A stretch of DNA of 64,000 nucleotides, from NCBI RefSeq assembly GCF_019039255.1, contig NZ_CP077062.1, positions 620,001 to 684,000 on the forward strand, read 5' to 3'. This document shows positions 26,437-35,334 of the stretch, piece after piece. The position numbers were made by a program, and so were the translations under genes. Below the pieces are notes generated by a model that worked only from the letters and a program-made list of their open reading frames with translations, did no database searches and had not been told where the DNA came from. This stretch comes from Nocardioides panacis (GTDB taxonomy: Bacteria > Actinomycetota > Actinomycetes > Propionibacteriales > Nocardioidaceae). Every line of letters starts with the position of its first letter. Position 1 is the stretch's first letter.

Positions 26437-26450
26437 TGGACCTTCGGCCC
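26437..26450. promoter_or_regulatory. DevR/DosR-like box upstream of phosphoribosyltransferase gene
   Basis: TGGACCTTCGGCCC (one mismatch in the first half-site), 79 bp before the GTG at 26529. It is the only good copy of the motif outside the first 13 kb. In mycobacteria a phosphoribosyltransferase gene (Rv0571c type) is also a DosR target, which supports the reading. Confidence 0.6.
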
Positions 26451-26528
26451 TGGGAGGACCCGCAGGTCGGGGGACAGCCTGGGAGCAGGCGCCCCCGCCT
26501 CGGGGGTGCGTGCCCGGAGGTGACCGCC

Positions 26529-27188
26529 GTGACCCGCTTCCTGAACCGCGCGGACGCGGGCCGACAGCTGGCCTCGCACCTCACCCACCTCGTCCGGGAC
26601 CACCCGCTCGTGCTCGGTGTGCCCCGCGGCGGGGTGGCGGTCGCGGCCGAGGTGGCCGCCGAGCTCGGCCTGCCCCTCGACGTGCTGGTGGTCCGCAAGC
26701 TCGGCGTGCCGGGCCAGCCCGAGCTGGCCATGGGGGCGGTGGGCGAGGAGGGCGTGCGGGTGCTCGACGACCGCGTGCTCCGCTCCACCCGGGTCGACCC
26801 CCGCGAGCTGGCCGAGGTGGAGCGCCGGGAGCGCGCCGAGGTCGTGGCCCGGGCCCGGCGGTTCCGGGGCGCCGCCGCCGCGACGTCGCTGCGCGGCCGG
26901 GTGGTGGTCGTCGTCGACGACGGGATCGCCACCGGGTCGACGATGCGGGCCGCCTGCGCCGTGGCCCGGGCTCGGGGCTCCCGGCGGGTGGTGGTCGCCG
27001 TGCCGGTGGCCGCGATCGGTGCGCTCGCCCAGGTCGGCGAGGAGGCCGACGACCTGGTGTGTCTCGCGTCGCCGGAGCCGTTCGTCAGCGTCAGCCGGTG
27101 GTACGCCACCTTCGGCCAGGTGCCCGACGAGGACGTGGTGCTGATGCTCGCGGCCGACCGGGTCCGGCCCGGCCCGGGCGTGCCCTGA
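26529..27188 (+). CDS. Phosphoribosyltransferase-domain protein
   Basis: 219 residues from GTG 26529 with GGAGG eight bases upstream. LVLGVPRGGVAVAAEVA and VVVVVDDGIATGSTMRAA (PRPP-binding motif) give a complete type I phosphoribosyltransferase fold. The DLVCLASPEPFVSVSRWYATFGQ ending is shared with the Rv0571c-type domain. The acceptor base is unknown. The upstream DevR-like box and the known dormancy link of the family suggest induction in low oxygen. Confidence 0.9.
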   Translation: MTRFLNRADAGRQLASHLTHLVRDHPLVLGVPRGGVAVAAEVAAELGLPLDVLVVRKLGVPGQPELAMGAVGEEGVRVLDDRVLRSTRVDPRELAEVERRERAEVVARARRFRGAAAATSLRGRVVVVVDDGIATGSTMRAACAVARARGSRRVVVAVPVAAIGALAQVGEEADDLVCLASPEPFVSVSRWYATFGQVPDEDVVLMLAADRVRPGPGVP

Positions 27189-27193
27189 CCCGC

Positions 27194-28901
27194 TCAGCTG
27201 CCGCGCAGCCCCGGGAAGTCGTCGTCCTTCCACTCGCGGGTGCCCGCCCCGAACTGCGCCGACCCGGCGGCCAGGTCGTTCTCCCGGCCGCGCAGCTCGA
27301 CCCGGCGGATCTTCCCGGAGATCGTCTTGGGCAGCTCGAAGAACTCCACCCGCCGGACCCGGAGGTACGGCGCCAGGTGCTCGCGTGCGTACTTCAGGAT
27401 CTCGTAGGCCGTCTCCTCGGTCGGCTCGTAGCCGGGGGCCAGGGCGACGTACGCCTTGGGGACCGCGAGCCGCACCGGGTCGGGCGCGGGCACGACGGCC
27501 GCCTCGGCCACCGCCGGATGCTCGATGAGCACCGACTCGAGCTCGAACGGGCTGATCTTGTAGTCGCTGGCCTTGAACACGTCGTCGGTGCGCCCGACGT
27601 AGGTGATGTAGCCGTCCTCGTCCCGGTTGGCGACGTCGCCGGTGTGGTAGAAACCGCCGGCCATCGCCTCCGCGTTGCGCACGTCGTCCCCCCTGGTAGC
27701 CGGTCATCAGCGACAGCGGACGGCCGTGCCGGCCGGAGAGGTCCAGGCAGAGCTCGCCCTCGCCGACGCCCTCGACCAGCTCGCCGGTCAGCGGGTCGAC
27801 GAGCACCACCGGCAGGCCCGGCAGCGGCTTGCCCATCGAGCCCGGCTTCACCGTCGTGCCCGGCGTGTTGCCGACCTGCGCGCTGGTCTCGGTCTGCCCG
27901 TAGCCGTCGCGGATCGTCAGCCCCCACTGGGCCTTCACCTGCTCGATGACCTCCGGGTTCAACGGCTCGCCGGCGCCGATCAGCTCGCGCAGCGTCCCGG
28001 GCCCGCCGGAGAGGTCCGAGGTGATCAGCATCCGCCACACGGTCGGCGGCGCGCAGAACGACGTCACCTCCCGCTCGCGGAGCTGGCCGAGCAGTGCGGC
28101 CGCGTCGAAGCGCTTGTAGTTGTAGAGAAAGATCGTCGCCTCCGCGATCCACGGCGCGAAGAAGCAGGACCACGCGTGCTTGGCCCAGCCGGGGGAGGAG
28201 ATGTTCAGGTGCACGTCACCGGGGCGCAGGCCGAGCCAGTACATCGTGGCGAGGTGGCCGACCGGGTAGGACACCTGGGTGTGCTCGACCAGCTTGGGCC
28301 GCGAGGTCGTGCCGGAGGTGAAGTAGAGCAGCAGCCGGTCGCCGGGCGCGGTCCCCGGGTGCGGGCTCGGCGGTACGGCGGCGGCGTACGCCTCGTGCAG
28401 CTGCTCGGTGGTGAGCACCGTGTAGTCGCCGGGCACCGCCTCGAACTTGGTCGCGTCGACCGGGTTGCAGACCACGAAGCGCGCACCGCCGCGCTCGATC
28501 CGGTCGGCCAGGTCGGCCGGCCCGACGGCGGTGGTGGTCGGCATGATCACGGCCCCGAGCTTCATCACCGCGAGCATCGTCTCCCAGAGCTCGACCTGGT
28601 TGCCCAGCATCACGATCACGGCGTCCCCGCGGCCCACGCCGTGCCCGGCCAGCCAGGCGGCGACCTGGTCGGAGGCCACCGCCATCTCCGCGTACGACCG
28701 CTCGGTGGAGCTGCCGTCCTCCTCCACGATCACCAGCGCCGGCTTGTCGTTGCCCCGGGCGATCGCGTCGAACCAGTCGACGGCCCAGTTGAAGGTGTCC
28801 CCAACGTCGGGCCAGCGGAACTCGGCGTGCGCCCGGTCCGGGTCCTCGCGCAGGTCGAGCAGCAGGTCACGGGCGGCGCGGTAGCTCTCGGTGACGTTCA
28901 C
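27194..28901 (-). CDS. AMP-dependent acyl-CoA synthetase (frameshifted)
   Basis: Restored length 568 residues from GTG 28901 (VNVTESYRAARDLLLDLREDP). LLYFTSGTTSRPKLVEHT is the P-loop, GYGQTE the A5 motif, and YHTGDVANRDEDGYITYVGRTDDVFKASDYKISPFELE the A7-A8 hinge, with PKTISGKIRR holding the catalytic Lys. Six C at 27688-27693 split the frame just after LSLMTGYQG; five restore TGYQGDDVRNAEAM. The sequence resembles medium-chain acyl-CoA or acetyl-CoA-synthetase-like enzymes that activate carboxylates. It is convergent with the phosphoribosyltransferase gene (5 bp). Confidence 0.9.
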
Positions 28902-28921
28902 GGCTCAGACTCTGGCACCGG

Positions 28922-29686
28922 TCACGCGCGGACGCCACCACCGTACGGCGAGGTCGCGACGGCATAGCGCTGCACGAACGTCCGCAGCATCCGGGGAGGC
29001 TCGAAGACCCGGCCGGCCCGGGCCATCTCCTTGACCGACTCGGCCTGGTCGGGCTCGAAGTAGCCGGCGTGCTTGTAGACGTCGATGCGGGTGCAGAGCC
29101 CGTGGATGTCGAGCTCGGGGTGGAACTGGGTGGCGTAGACGTTGCGCCCGACCCGGAAGGCCTGCACCGGGCAGCCCGGCGAGGAGGCGAGGTGCACCGC
29201 GCCCGGCGGCAGGTCGCGGATCGCCTCCTTGTGCCCGACGAACGCCTCGAACGTGTCGGAGAGGTCCGCGAGCAGTCCGTCGGCGCGTCCCGCGCCGGTG
29301 AGGGTGACCGGCACCCGACCGATCGGCTCGCTGTACGTCGCGTCGACCGACCCGCCCTGGTGGCTGCCGATGACGCCGATGCCGTAGCAGGCGCCGAGGA
29401 ACGGGAAGTCGCGGGCGACGACGGCGTCGAGGAGCGCGGCGAGCTCACCCTCGACCCGCTGCTGCACCGGCGACTTGGCGGCGGGCGGGTCGCTGGCGTT
29501 GAACGGCCCGCCGCCGAGGAAGATCCCCGACCAGGCGTCGAGGTCGACCGGCCCGAGCGGCCGGCGCTCCAGCCGCACCCGGTGCAGAGACGACTCGTCC
29601 AGTCCCGTGAAGCCGAGGAAGGCGTCGTACTCGTTGTCGGCCGCTGCGTCCTCGTCACGCGTGCCCAGCAGCAGGAAGGGCTTCAC
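28922..29686 (-). CDS. Class I glutamine amidotransferase-like protein
   Basis: 254 residues from GTG 29686 (VKPFLLLGTRDEDAAADNEY). FLGACYGIGVIG has the nucleophile Cys in GxCxG, and YATQFHPELD the catalytic His-x-Glu. Stand-alone domains of this type (GuaA-like) may act as glutaminases or gamma-glutamyl hydrolases; none of the usual partner synthase domains is adjacent. It is followed leftward by the acyl-CoA synthetase (20 bp) and may share its transcript. Confidence 0.88.
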   Translation of the reverse strand: MKPFLLLGTRDEDAAADNEYDAFLGFTGLDESSLHRVRLERRPLGPVDLDAWSGIFLGGGPFNASDPPAAKSPVQQRVEGELAALLDAVVARDFPFLGACYGIGVIGSHQGGSVDATYSEPIGRVPVTLTGAGRADGLLADLSDTFEAFVGHKEAIRDLPPGAVHLASSPGCPVQAFRVGRNVYATQFHPELDIHGLCTRIDVYKHAGYFEPDQAESVKEMARAGRVFEPPRMLRTFVQRYAVATSPYGGGVRA

Positions 29687-29759
29687 ACCCCCGACCCTAG
29701 CCGTCTCCGGAGTCTGGACACTGGGTTTCCGTCCGCGACGCCGCGGGCACAGCCTCCTC

Positions 29760-30716
29760 ATGGCTGAGCAGGCGGAGAAGAAGGACGGGTCGTTCGCGAC
29801 CGTGCTCCTGGCGGGCGGGGCGAACCTCGCGATCGCGGTCGCGAAGCTCGTGGCAGGCGCCCTGACCGGCTCGTCGGCGATGCTGGCGGAGGGCGCGCAC
29901 TCGGTGGCGGACACCGTGAACCAGCTGTTCCTGCTGACCGCGCTCTCGCGCAGCAAGAAGCCGGCCGACAGCCGTCACCCGTTCGGCTACGGCATGGAGC
30001 GGTACTTCTGGTCGCTGCTCGCCGCCGTCGGGATCTTCGTGCTCGGCGCCGGGTTCTCGATCTACGAGGGCATCCACTCCCTGGTCCACCCGGCGCCGGT
30101 CGAGTCGCTGATGGTCGCCTACGTCGTGCTGGGCGTCTCGTTCCTCTTCGAGGGCGCGTCCTGGCTCAAGGCGCTGATGCAGCTGCGCAGGGAGGCGGGG
30201 GAGCGGCAGATCGGGCTGTTCCGGCACGTGTTCACCACCCCGGACCCCACCGCCAAGACGGTGGCGTTCGAGGACACCGCCGCGCTGATCGGGCTCCTGC
30301 TGGCCGCCGGGGGCATCACCGCCCACGAGCTGACCGGATCGGGCATCTGGGACGGCATCGCCTCGATCGCGATCGGCGTGCTGCTCGTCGGGGTCGCGGT
30401 CTCCCTGGGGTCGGCGAGCAAGCGCAACCTGATCGGCGAGGCGCTCCCGGAGGCCAAGCGGCAGGGCCTGACCAAGGTCATCAACGACTCGCTCGGCGTC
30501 GACGTGGTCGTGGAGCTGCTGACCATGCGCCTGGGCCCGGAGGACGTGCTGGTCGCGGCCCGGGTCGACGTCGACGACTCCGCGTCGGGGGGAGACGTCG
30601 AGCAGGTCGCCGACGACGTCGAGCGGCGGATCCGGGAGGCCTACCCGGAGGTCCGGCACGTCTTCCTCGACCCCACCGCCGCGACGAGGGACGGCACCCA
30701 CGCCCCCAGCGCCTGA
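29760..30716 (+). CDS. Cation diffusion facilitator metal transporter
   Basis: 318 residues from ATG 29760. Six membrane helices; EGAHSVADTVNQ carries the His-x3-Asp metal site in TM2, while TM5 has VAFEDTAALIG in place of the usual HxxxD. The C-terminal cytosolic part (about 210-310) holds VVVELLTMRLGPEDVLVAARVD, the ferredoxin-like regulatory domain. It exports divalent metals such as zinc, iron or manganese. The changed TM5 site may alter metal choice. A CCGGAC/GTCCGG hairpin at 30724-30741 lies 7 bp after the stop. Confidence 0.92.
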   Translation: MAEQAEKKDGSFATVLLAGGANLAIAVAKLVAGALTGSSAMLAEGAHSVADTVNQLFLLTALSRSKKPADSRHPFGYGMERYFWSLLAAVGIFVLGAGFSIYEGIHSLVHPAPVESLMVAYVVLGVSFLFEGASWLKALMQLRREAGERQIGLFRHVFTTPDPTAKTVAFEDTAALIGLLLAAGGITAHELTGSGIWDGIASIAIGVLLVGVAVSLGSASKRNLIGEALPEAKRQGLTKVINDSLGVDVVVELLTMRLGPEDVLVAARVDVDDSASGGDVEQVADDVERRIREAYPEVRHVFLDPTAATRDGTHAPSA

Positions 30717-30817
30717 CCGGTCCCCGGACGGCGGTGTCCGGAAAGGTGCATGATCCCACCTCGGGATGGGTATCCGCCTCCGCAGGACGTCAGCGTGACG
30801 CCACGGAGGAGGATCGC

Positions 30818-32314
30818 ATGGCCAGCGGAGTGGAGACAGGGCGGATCACCACGAGCATCCCCGCCCGGATGGACCGGCTTCCCTGGGCCAAGTGGCACTG
30901 GATCATCGTGCTCGGGCTGGGCACCGTGTGGATCCTCGACGGCATCGAGGTGACGATCGTCGGGTCGCTGTCCGACGCCCTCAAGCCGGAGGGCACCGGC
31001 CTCGGGCTGAGCAGCTCCGACATCGGGCTGGCCGGCGCGGTGTACGTCGCCGGCGCCTGCCTCGGCGCGCTGTTCTTCGGACAGCTCACCGACCGGTTCG
31101 GCCGCAAGAAGCTGTTCATGCTGACCCTCGGCGTCTACCTGGTCGGCACCGTGCTGACCGCCTTCTCGATGAACCCGCTGTGGTACTTCGTCTGCCGCGC
31201 GATCACCGGGGCCGGCATCGGCGGCGAGTACGCCGCGATCAACTCCGCCATCGACGAGCTGATCCCCGCGAAGTACCGCGGCCGCATCGACATCGCGATC
31301 AACGGCTCGTTCTGGGTCGGCGCAGGCGTCGGCGCCCTGCTCACCATCCCGCTGACCGACAAGACCGTGATCGACCCGGAGATCGGCTGGCGCGCGGCGT
31401 TCGCGCTCGGCGCGGTGCTGGCGCTCGGGGTGCTGCTGGTGCGCCGCAACGTGCCGGAGAGCCCCCGCTGGCTGTTCATCCACGGCCGGGAGGAGGAGGC
31501 CGAGCGGATCGTCTCCGAGATCGAGCACACCGTCGAGTCCGAGTCGGGCAAGAAGCTGTCGACGGTCTCGGACACGCTGACCATCCGGCAGCGCAAGACG
31601 ATCCCGCTGACCACGATCGCCAAGACCGTCTTCACGCTCTACCCGAAGCGCACGGTGCTCTGCCTGGCGCTGTTCATCGGCCAGGCGTTCCTCTACAACG
31701 CCTTCTTCTTCACCTACGGCGACAGCCTGTCCACGTTCCTCGACGTGAAGCAGACCGGCTACTACATCGCGGCGTTCGCGGCCAGCAACTTCGTCGGTGC
31801 CCTGCTGCTCGGCTCGCTGTTCGACACCGTCGGCCGGGTCAAGATGATCGCCGGCACCTACATCCTGTCCGGGGTGCTGCTCGCGGTCGCCGGGTTCATG
31901 CTCGGCGACCTCACCGCGCTGACGCTGACCATCTTCGGCATGGTGATCTTCTTCTTCGCCTCCGCGGGTGCCAGCGCGGCGTACCTCACCGCCAGCGAGG
32001 TGTTCCCGATGGAGACCCGCGCCCTGTGCATCGCGTTCTTCTACGCCGTCGGCACGGCGGTCGGCGGCATCTCCGGCCCGCTGTACTTCGGCAAGCTGAT
32101 CGAGGACGCCTCGGCCGCCAAGGACATCACCGGCATCGCGCCGGGCTACTTCATCGGCGCCGCGCTGATGGTGGCCGGCGGCATCATCGCGATCTTCCTC
32201 GGGGTGCACGCCGAGGGCGAGACCCTGGAGAACATCGCCAAGCCGCTCACCGCGGAGGACGACGACGGGGCCGGCGGGTCCGGGCACGAGGAGCCCAGCC
32301 ACCAGCCCGCCTGA
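30818..32314 (+). CDS. MFS transporter, sugar-porter-like
   Basis: 498 residues from ATG 30818, with GGAGGAGG upstream. Twelve membrane segments; GQLTDRFGRKKLFMLT is motif A, PESPRWL the sugar-porter signature after TM6, and RGRIDIAINGSFWVGAG the TM4-5 region. A long cytosolic loop (about 240-275) sits between the halves and the C-terminal tail is acidic. Similar proteins carry sugars, organic acids or aromatic acids. No catabolic genes adjoin it, so the substrate stays open. Confidence 0.92.
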   Translation: MASGVETGRITTSIPARMDRLPWAKWHWIIVLGLGTVWILDGIEVTIVGSLSDALKPEGTGLGLSSSDIGLAGAVYVAGACLGALFFGQLTDRFGRKKLFMLTLGVYLVGTVLTAFSMNPLWYFVCRAITGAGIGGEYAAINSAIDELIPAKYRGRIDIAINGSFWVGAGVGALLTIPLTDKTVIDPEIGWRAAFALGAVLALGVLLVRRNVPESPRWLFIHGREEEAERIVSEIEHTVESESGKKLSTVSDTLTIRQRKTIPLTTIAKTVFTLYPKRTVLCLALFIGQAFLYNAFFFTYGDSLSTFLDVKQTGYYIAAFAASNFVGALLLGSLFDTVGRVKMIAGTYILSGVLLAVAGFMLGDLTALTLTIFGMVIFFFASAGASAAYLTASEVFPMETRALCIAFFYAVGTAVGGISGPLYFGKLIEDASAAKDITGIAPGYFIGAALMVAGGIIAIFLGVHAEGETLENIAKPLTAEDDDGAGGSGHEEPSHQPA

Positions 32315-32357
32315 CCCCGCCGGCACCCACCCGCTGCACGCCAGAGAGGACCGCGCC

Positions 32358-32594
32358 ATGCCGATGCCCCCACCGAAGCCCACCACCGAGGGCCGCCGCG
32401 ACCGTCAGACCTTCCACGAGATGGGCCAGGTCGTGCGGGCCCTCGAGGCCAACGGGCCCAGCAGCCCGGAGGAGCTGGCGGCGCACGTCGGGGCCACCTA
32501 CTGGGAGGAGCACCGCTTCCAGCGGGCGCTCGACCTGGCGGTCACCGACGGGCTGGTCTCCCGCGCGGGCGACGGCACCCTTCACCCGGTCTGA
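32358..32594 (+). CDS. Small winged-helix-like protein, function unknown
   Basis: 78 residues, start MPMPPPKPTTEGRRDRQTFHEM. The segment MGQVVRALEANGPSSPEELAAHVGATYWEEHRFQRALDLAVTDGLVSRAGDG reads like a winged-helix fold (HTH then a short wing). It follows the transporter by 43 bp in the same direction and has GAGAGGA upstream. It could be a small DNA-binding protein; no family name is certain. Its 3' end overlaps the convergent membrane-protein gene by 13 bp. Confidence 0.7.
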   Translation: MPMPPPKPTTEGRRDRQTFHEMGQVVRALEANGPSSPEELAAHVGATYWEEHRFQRALDLAVTDGLVSRAGDGTLHPV

Positions 32595-33481
32595 CGGACG
32601 CGGACGACGCTGCGCGCGAGCGTCGCGACGTACCCGAGGGCCAGGACGGCCAGTCCGGCCACCGCGACGGCCGGCAGGCTGTCCCAGGGCCGCTGCCCGA
32701 AGGCGGCCACCGCGAGCCCGGCCAACCCGGCGACGACCAGGACGGTCATCGTCGCCACGAGCCGGAGCCGGGTCCGCTCCGGCACGCCGGCCCGCGCCAG
32801 CCCCAGCGCGGGCAGGGTCAGCAGCACCATGCCGTGCACGCCGACCGCGTGCAGCAGCACCAGGTCGCCGCCGTGGGTGTGCGGCCGCAGCAGGAGGTAC
32901 TCCCGGCCCACGGTGGCCGCGGCCGGCCCCAGGTAGCCGACCTGCGGCTCGGCGAACCCGGACGCGAAGGCGCCCTGGAACACCCCGCTCATGTTGGAGA
33001 TCATCACGAACCCGACCAGGCAGCCCACGAGCAGCACGCCCACCCCGGCGCGGACGCCCAGCAGCACGCTCGGTGGTGCGGTGCTGCCGCGGGTCCCGGT
33101 GAGCAGGACGACGAGCCCGGCCAGCAGCACGAAGGCCAGCCCCCCGGCGCCGGCCCGCATCAGCACCGCGTCGAACGGGGTCGTGAAGTTGTAGTGGCTC
33201 GGCACCCCGCGCCAGGCCTGCACCGCCATGATCGTGGTCTCCCCGATCCCGAACGCGAGGACGGAGGCGACCACGAGGCGTCGGCGGACCCGGCCGAGGC
33301 GGAGCCAGGGGAGGGCCAGCCCGACCGACCAGCACAGCAGCCAGCTGGTCTCGGCGAACGTCGCCGGCTTGCGCAGCGAGACCGGCCCGGTCACCGCGCC
33401 GCCGGTGGCGACCAGCGCGACCACGTGCACGACAATCGCCGCGAGCAGCACCCAGCCCGCCCACCACAGTGCCCGGTTCAC
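32582..33481 (-). CDS. Seven- to eight-helix membrane protein, function unknown
   Basis: 299 residues from GTG 33481 (VNRALWWAGWVLLAAIVVHVVALV). About eight hydrophobic segments, with a conserved-looking stretch FGIGETTIMAVQAWRGVPSHYNFTTPFDAVLMRAG. It resembles actinobacterial integral-membrane proteins without assigned function. It is divergent from the TetR gene, with two operator-like repeats in the 116-bp gap, so it is the likely target of that regulator. Confidence 0.75.
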   Translation of the reverse strand: MNRALWWAGWVLLAAIVVHVVALVATGGAVTGPVSLRKPATFAETSWLLCWSVGLALPWLRLGRVRRRLVVASVLAFGIGETTIMAVQAWRGVPSHYNFTTPFDAVLMRAGAGGLAFVLLAGLVVLLTGTRGSTAPPSVLLGVRAGVGVLLVGCLVGFVMISNMSGVFQGAFASGFAEPQVGYLGPAAATVGREYLLLRPHTHGGDLVLLHAVGVHGMVLLTLPALGLARAGVPERTRLRLVATMTVLVVAGLAGLAVAAFGQRPWDSLPAVAVAGLAVLALGYVATLARSVVRVRQTG

Positions 33482-33501
33482 GGTGATGCTGTCTCCCGAT
33501 G

Positions 33502-33577
33502 AGCGGAGGAAATCTCTCCGCTTCAACCTGGCACATCTCCTCGGACCGATGCAAGAGGAAGTGGAGGATCTCCCTCC
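33502..33577. promoter_or_regulatory. Two operator copies in the TetR/membrane-protein divergent region
   Basis: GGAGGAAATCTCTCC (33505-33519, within AGCGGAG-N7-CTCCGCT) and GGAGGATCTCCCTCC (33563-33577) share the same 15-bp geometry: GGAG arms around a 7-bp centre. One copy lies near each start codon. This fits a TetR dimer that represses both its own gene and the divergent membrane-protein gene. Confidence 0.7.
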
Positions 33578-33597
33578 GGTTTCGCTAGGCTGCCCGC

Positions 33598-34245
33598 ATG
33601 GACGTGCCCCGCCGCGCCGACGCCCGCCGCAACCTCGAGCAGCTGCTCGCCGCAGCCCGCGAGGTCTTCGTCGAGCGCGGGGCCGGAGCCCCGCTCGAGG
33701 AGGTGGCACGCCGCGCCGGCGTGGGCATCGGCACGCTCTACCGGCGGTTCCCGGACCGGCAGGCGTTGCTCCGGGCCGTCGTGCTCGACGCCCTGGAGCA
33801 GTCCCGGGCGTGCGCCGAGGAGGCCGCGAGGGGTGCCGAGGACGGGCTCGCCGGGCTGGCCCGCTACATGCACGCCGTGCTGGACCTCCGGGTGTCGGCG
33901 GTCATGCCGCTGGTGCTGGACCGTCTCGACCTCGACGATCCCCCGATGGGGCCGGCGCGGGAGGCGTCCGCCGCGGCGGTCGAACGACTCGTCGACGCGG
34001 CCCACGAGGACGGCACGCTGCCGCGGGAGATGACGTTCGGGGATGTCGGCACCCTGCTGGTGCGGCTCTCCCGGCCGCTGCCCGGCCCGATCCCGACCGA
34101 CCTCGACGTCGAGCTGGCCCACCGGCACCTCGACCTCGTGCTGGCCGGCCTGCGGGCCGCCCCGGGCACGCTCTCCGGCAAGGGCGTCTCCCGCCAGGAG
34201 CTCGCGACGCTGCGCGAGCGGGCGGGTCAGCCGAAGATCAAGTAG
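33598..34245 (+). CDS. TetR-family transcriptional regulator
   Basis: 215 residues. MDVPRRADARRNLEQLLAAAREVFVERGAGAPLEEVARRAGVGIGTLYRRFPDRQALLRAVV is a standard TetR HTH; the ligand domain follows (about 75-200). A TAGGCT -10-like element ends 6 bp before the ATG, so the mRNA is probably leaderless. It is divergent from the membrane-protein gene it probably represses, with two operator copies between them. Ligand unknown. Confidence 0.93.
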   Translation: MDVPRRADARRNLEQLLAAAREVFVERGAGAPLEEVARRAGVGIGTLYRRFPDRQALLRAVVLDALEQSRACAEEAARGAEDGLAGLARYMHAVLDLRVSAVMPLVLDRLDLDDPPMGPAREASAAAVERLVDAAHEDGTLPREMTFGDVGTLLVRLSRPLPGPIPTDLDVELAHRHLDLVLAGLRAAPGTLSGKGVSRQELATLRERAGQPKIK

Positions 34246-34572
34246 GCGCCGACCAGGGCCGGCAGCAGCCCGGGCAGCAGCCACAGCGACACCGGGCGGT
34301 GCCGGTGGATCAGCAGCGCCGCCTCGAACGCGATCAGCCCGAACAGCGCGGAGATCACCAGCAGGCCGACCTGCGAGACGACCTTGTCCGAGAAGTACGC
34401 CGCGACCACGACGCCGGCTGACAGGTGCAGGATCGTCGTGGTGACCAGCACCGACATGACCCACTTCTGGACCGAGCCGATGCTCATCGACTCGCGCCGC
34501 GGGGGGCCGCGGCTGCCCCGGGGTCATCAGGTGCTTGCGGACCGTGGGCGGGCCGGACTGGCCAGTGGACAT
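34227..34572 (-). CDS. Small three-helix membrane protein (frameshifted near the start)
   Basis: Restored length 114 residues from ATG 34572: MSTGQSGPPTVRKHLMTPGQP, then a six-G run (34501-34506; C on this strand) that needs one base fewer to read RPPRRESMSIGSVQKWVMSVLV. Three hydrophobic segments follow (about 42-62, 70-90 and 97-112). If the frameshift is real, translation could still start at ATG 34487 and give 86 residues with the three helices intact. Family unknown; it overlaps the TetR gene 3' end by 19 bp. Confidence 0.65.
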
Positions 34573-34642
34573 GTCCTCAGGGTAGGCGCTCCCCGGGCCC
34601 GCGACCGCCGTACCGTGGCCGGGCGGACGTAGCGTGAGACAC

Positions 34643-34861
34643 ATGCCGGACAGCGACCCGCGGAGCGAGCCCTTGGGGGAGCCGCCGCCGGGCCGCAAGA
34701 GGGCCTACTTCTGGCTGATGGGCACCTGCGTGGCGCTGATCGTGCTGGCCTGGAACGTGGTGCGCTTCTGGTCCATGCCGGCGGCGGTCGCGATGAGCGT
34801 GGTGGCCGCGGTGATCCCGCCGGTCGCGGTGATCATCGCCAACTGGGGCCGCGGCGGTTGA
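34643..34861 (+). CDS. DUF3099 membrane protein
   Basis: 72 residues from ATG 34643. RKRAYFWLMGTCVALIVLAWNVVRFWSMPAAVAMSVVAAVIPPVAVIIANWG is the DUF3099 domain: two membrane helices with a short loop. Conserved in actinobacteria; function unknown. It is divergent from the small membrane-protein gene at 34572. Confidence 0.88.
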   Translation: MPDSDPRSEPLGEPPPGRKRAYFWLMGTCVALIVLAWNVVRFWSMPAAVAMSVVAAVIPPVAVIIANWGRGG

Positions 34862-34863
34862 GT

Positions 34864-35262
34864 CTAGGAGCCGGCGGAGATCTTCTCGATCAGCGCCGTG
34901 GTGGAGATCGCCGGCGTGCGGGTGAGGTAGTGCACCTCGCAGATGTCCTCGAACTCGTCGAACTTCCCGGCCCAGTCGTCGCCCATCACGAGGATGTCGG
35001 CCCGGTGCTCGAGGATGTACTCGCGCTTGAGCTCGAGGCTCTCCTCCACGAACACCGCGTCGACGGGCTTCAGGGCGGCGACGATCTCGAGGCGCTCCGC
35101 CTGGGAGAAGACCGGCGAGCGGCCCTTCTTGCGCTCGTTGAGGGCGTCCGCGGAGACGCCGACGACGAGCCGGTCGCCGAGGGCGGCGGCGCGCTCGATG
35201 ACGCGGAGGTGGCCCACGTGGAAGACGTCGAAGGTGCCGAAGGTGATGACGGTCTTGCTCAT
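34864..35262 (-). CDS. Glycerol-3-phosphate cytidylyltransferase-like nucleotidyltransferase
   Basis: 132 residues. VITFGTFDVFHVGHLRVIERAA holds the HxGH nucleotide-binding motif and RTPAISTTALIEKI the RTxGISTT-type motif of TagD-like enzymes. They transfer CMP to glycerol 3-phosphate or a related alcohol phosphate, giving precursors for teichoic acid or other polyol-phosphate polymers. No polymerase genes are adjacent. The Gly of the RTxGISTT motif is Pro-Ala here, so substrate choice may differ. Confidence 0.88.
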   Translation of the reverse strand: MSKTVITFGTFDVFHVGHLRVIERAAALGDRLVVGVSADALNERKKGRSPVFSQAERLEIVAALKPVDAVFVEESLELKREYILEHRADILVMGDDWAGKFDEFEDICEVHYLTRTPAISTTALIEKISAGS

Positions 35263-35334
35263 GGCCGAATCCTGTCATGTCCCCGCCGATCGGGCGTGCC
35301 CAGGTGGACGGCGGCCTCGGATAGAGTGTCCCGG

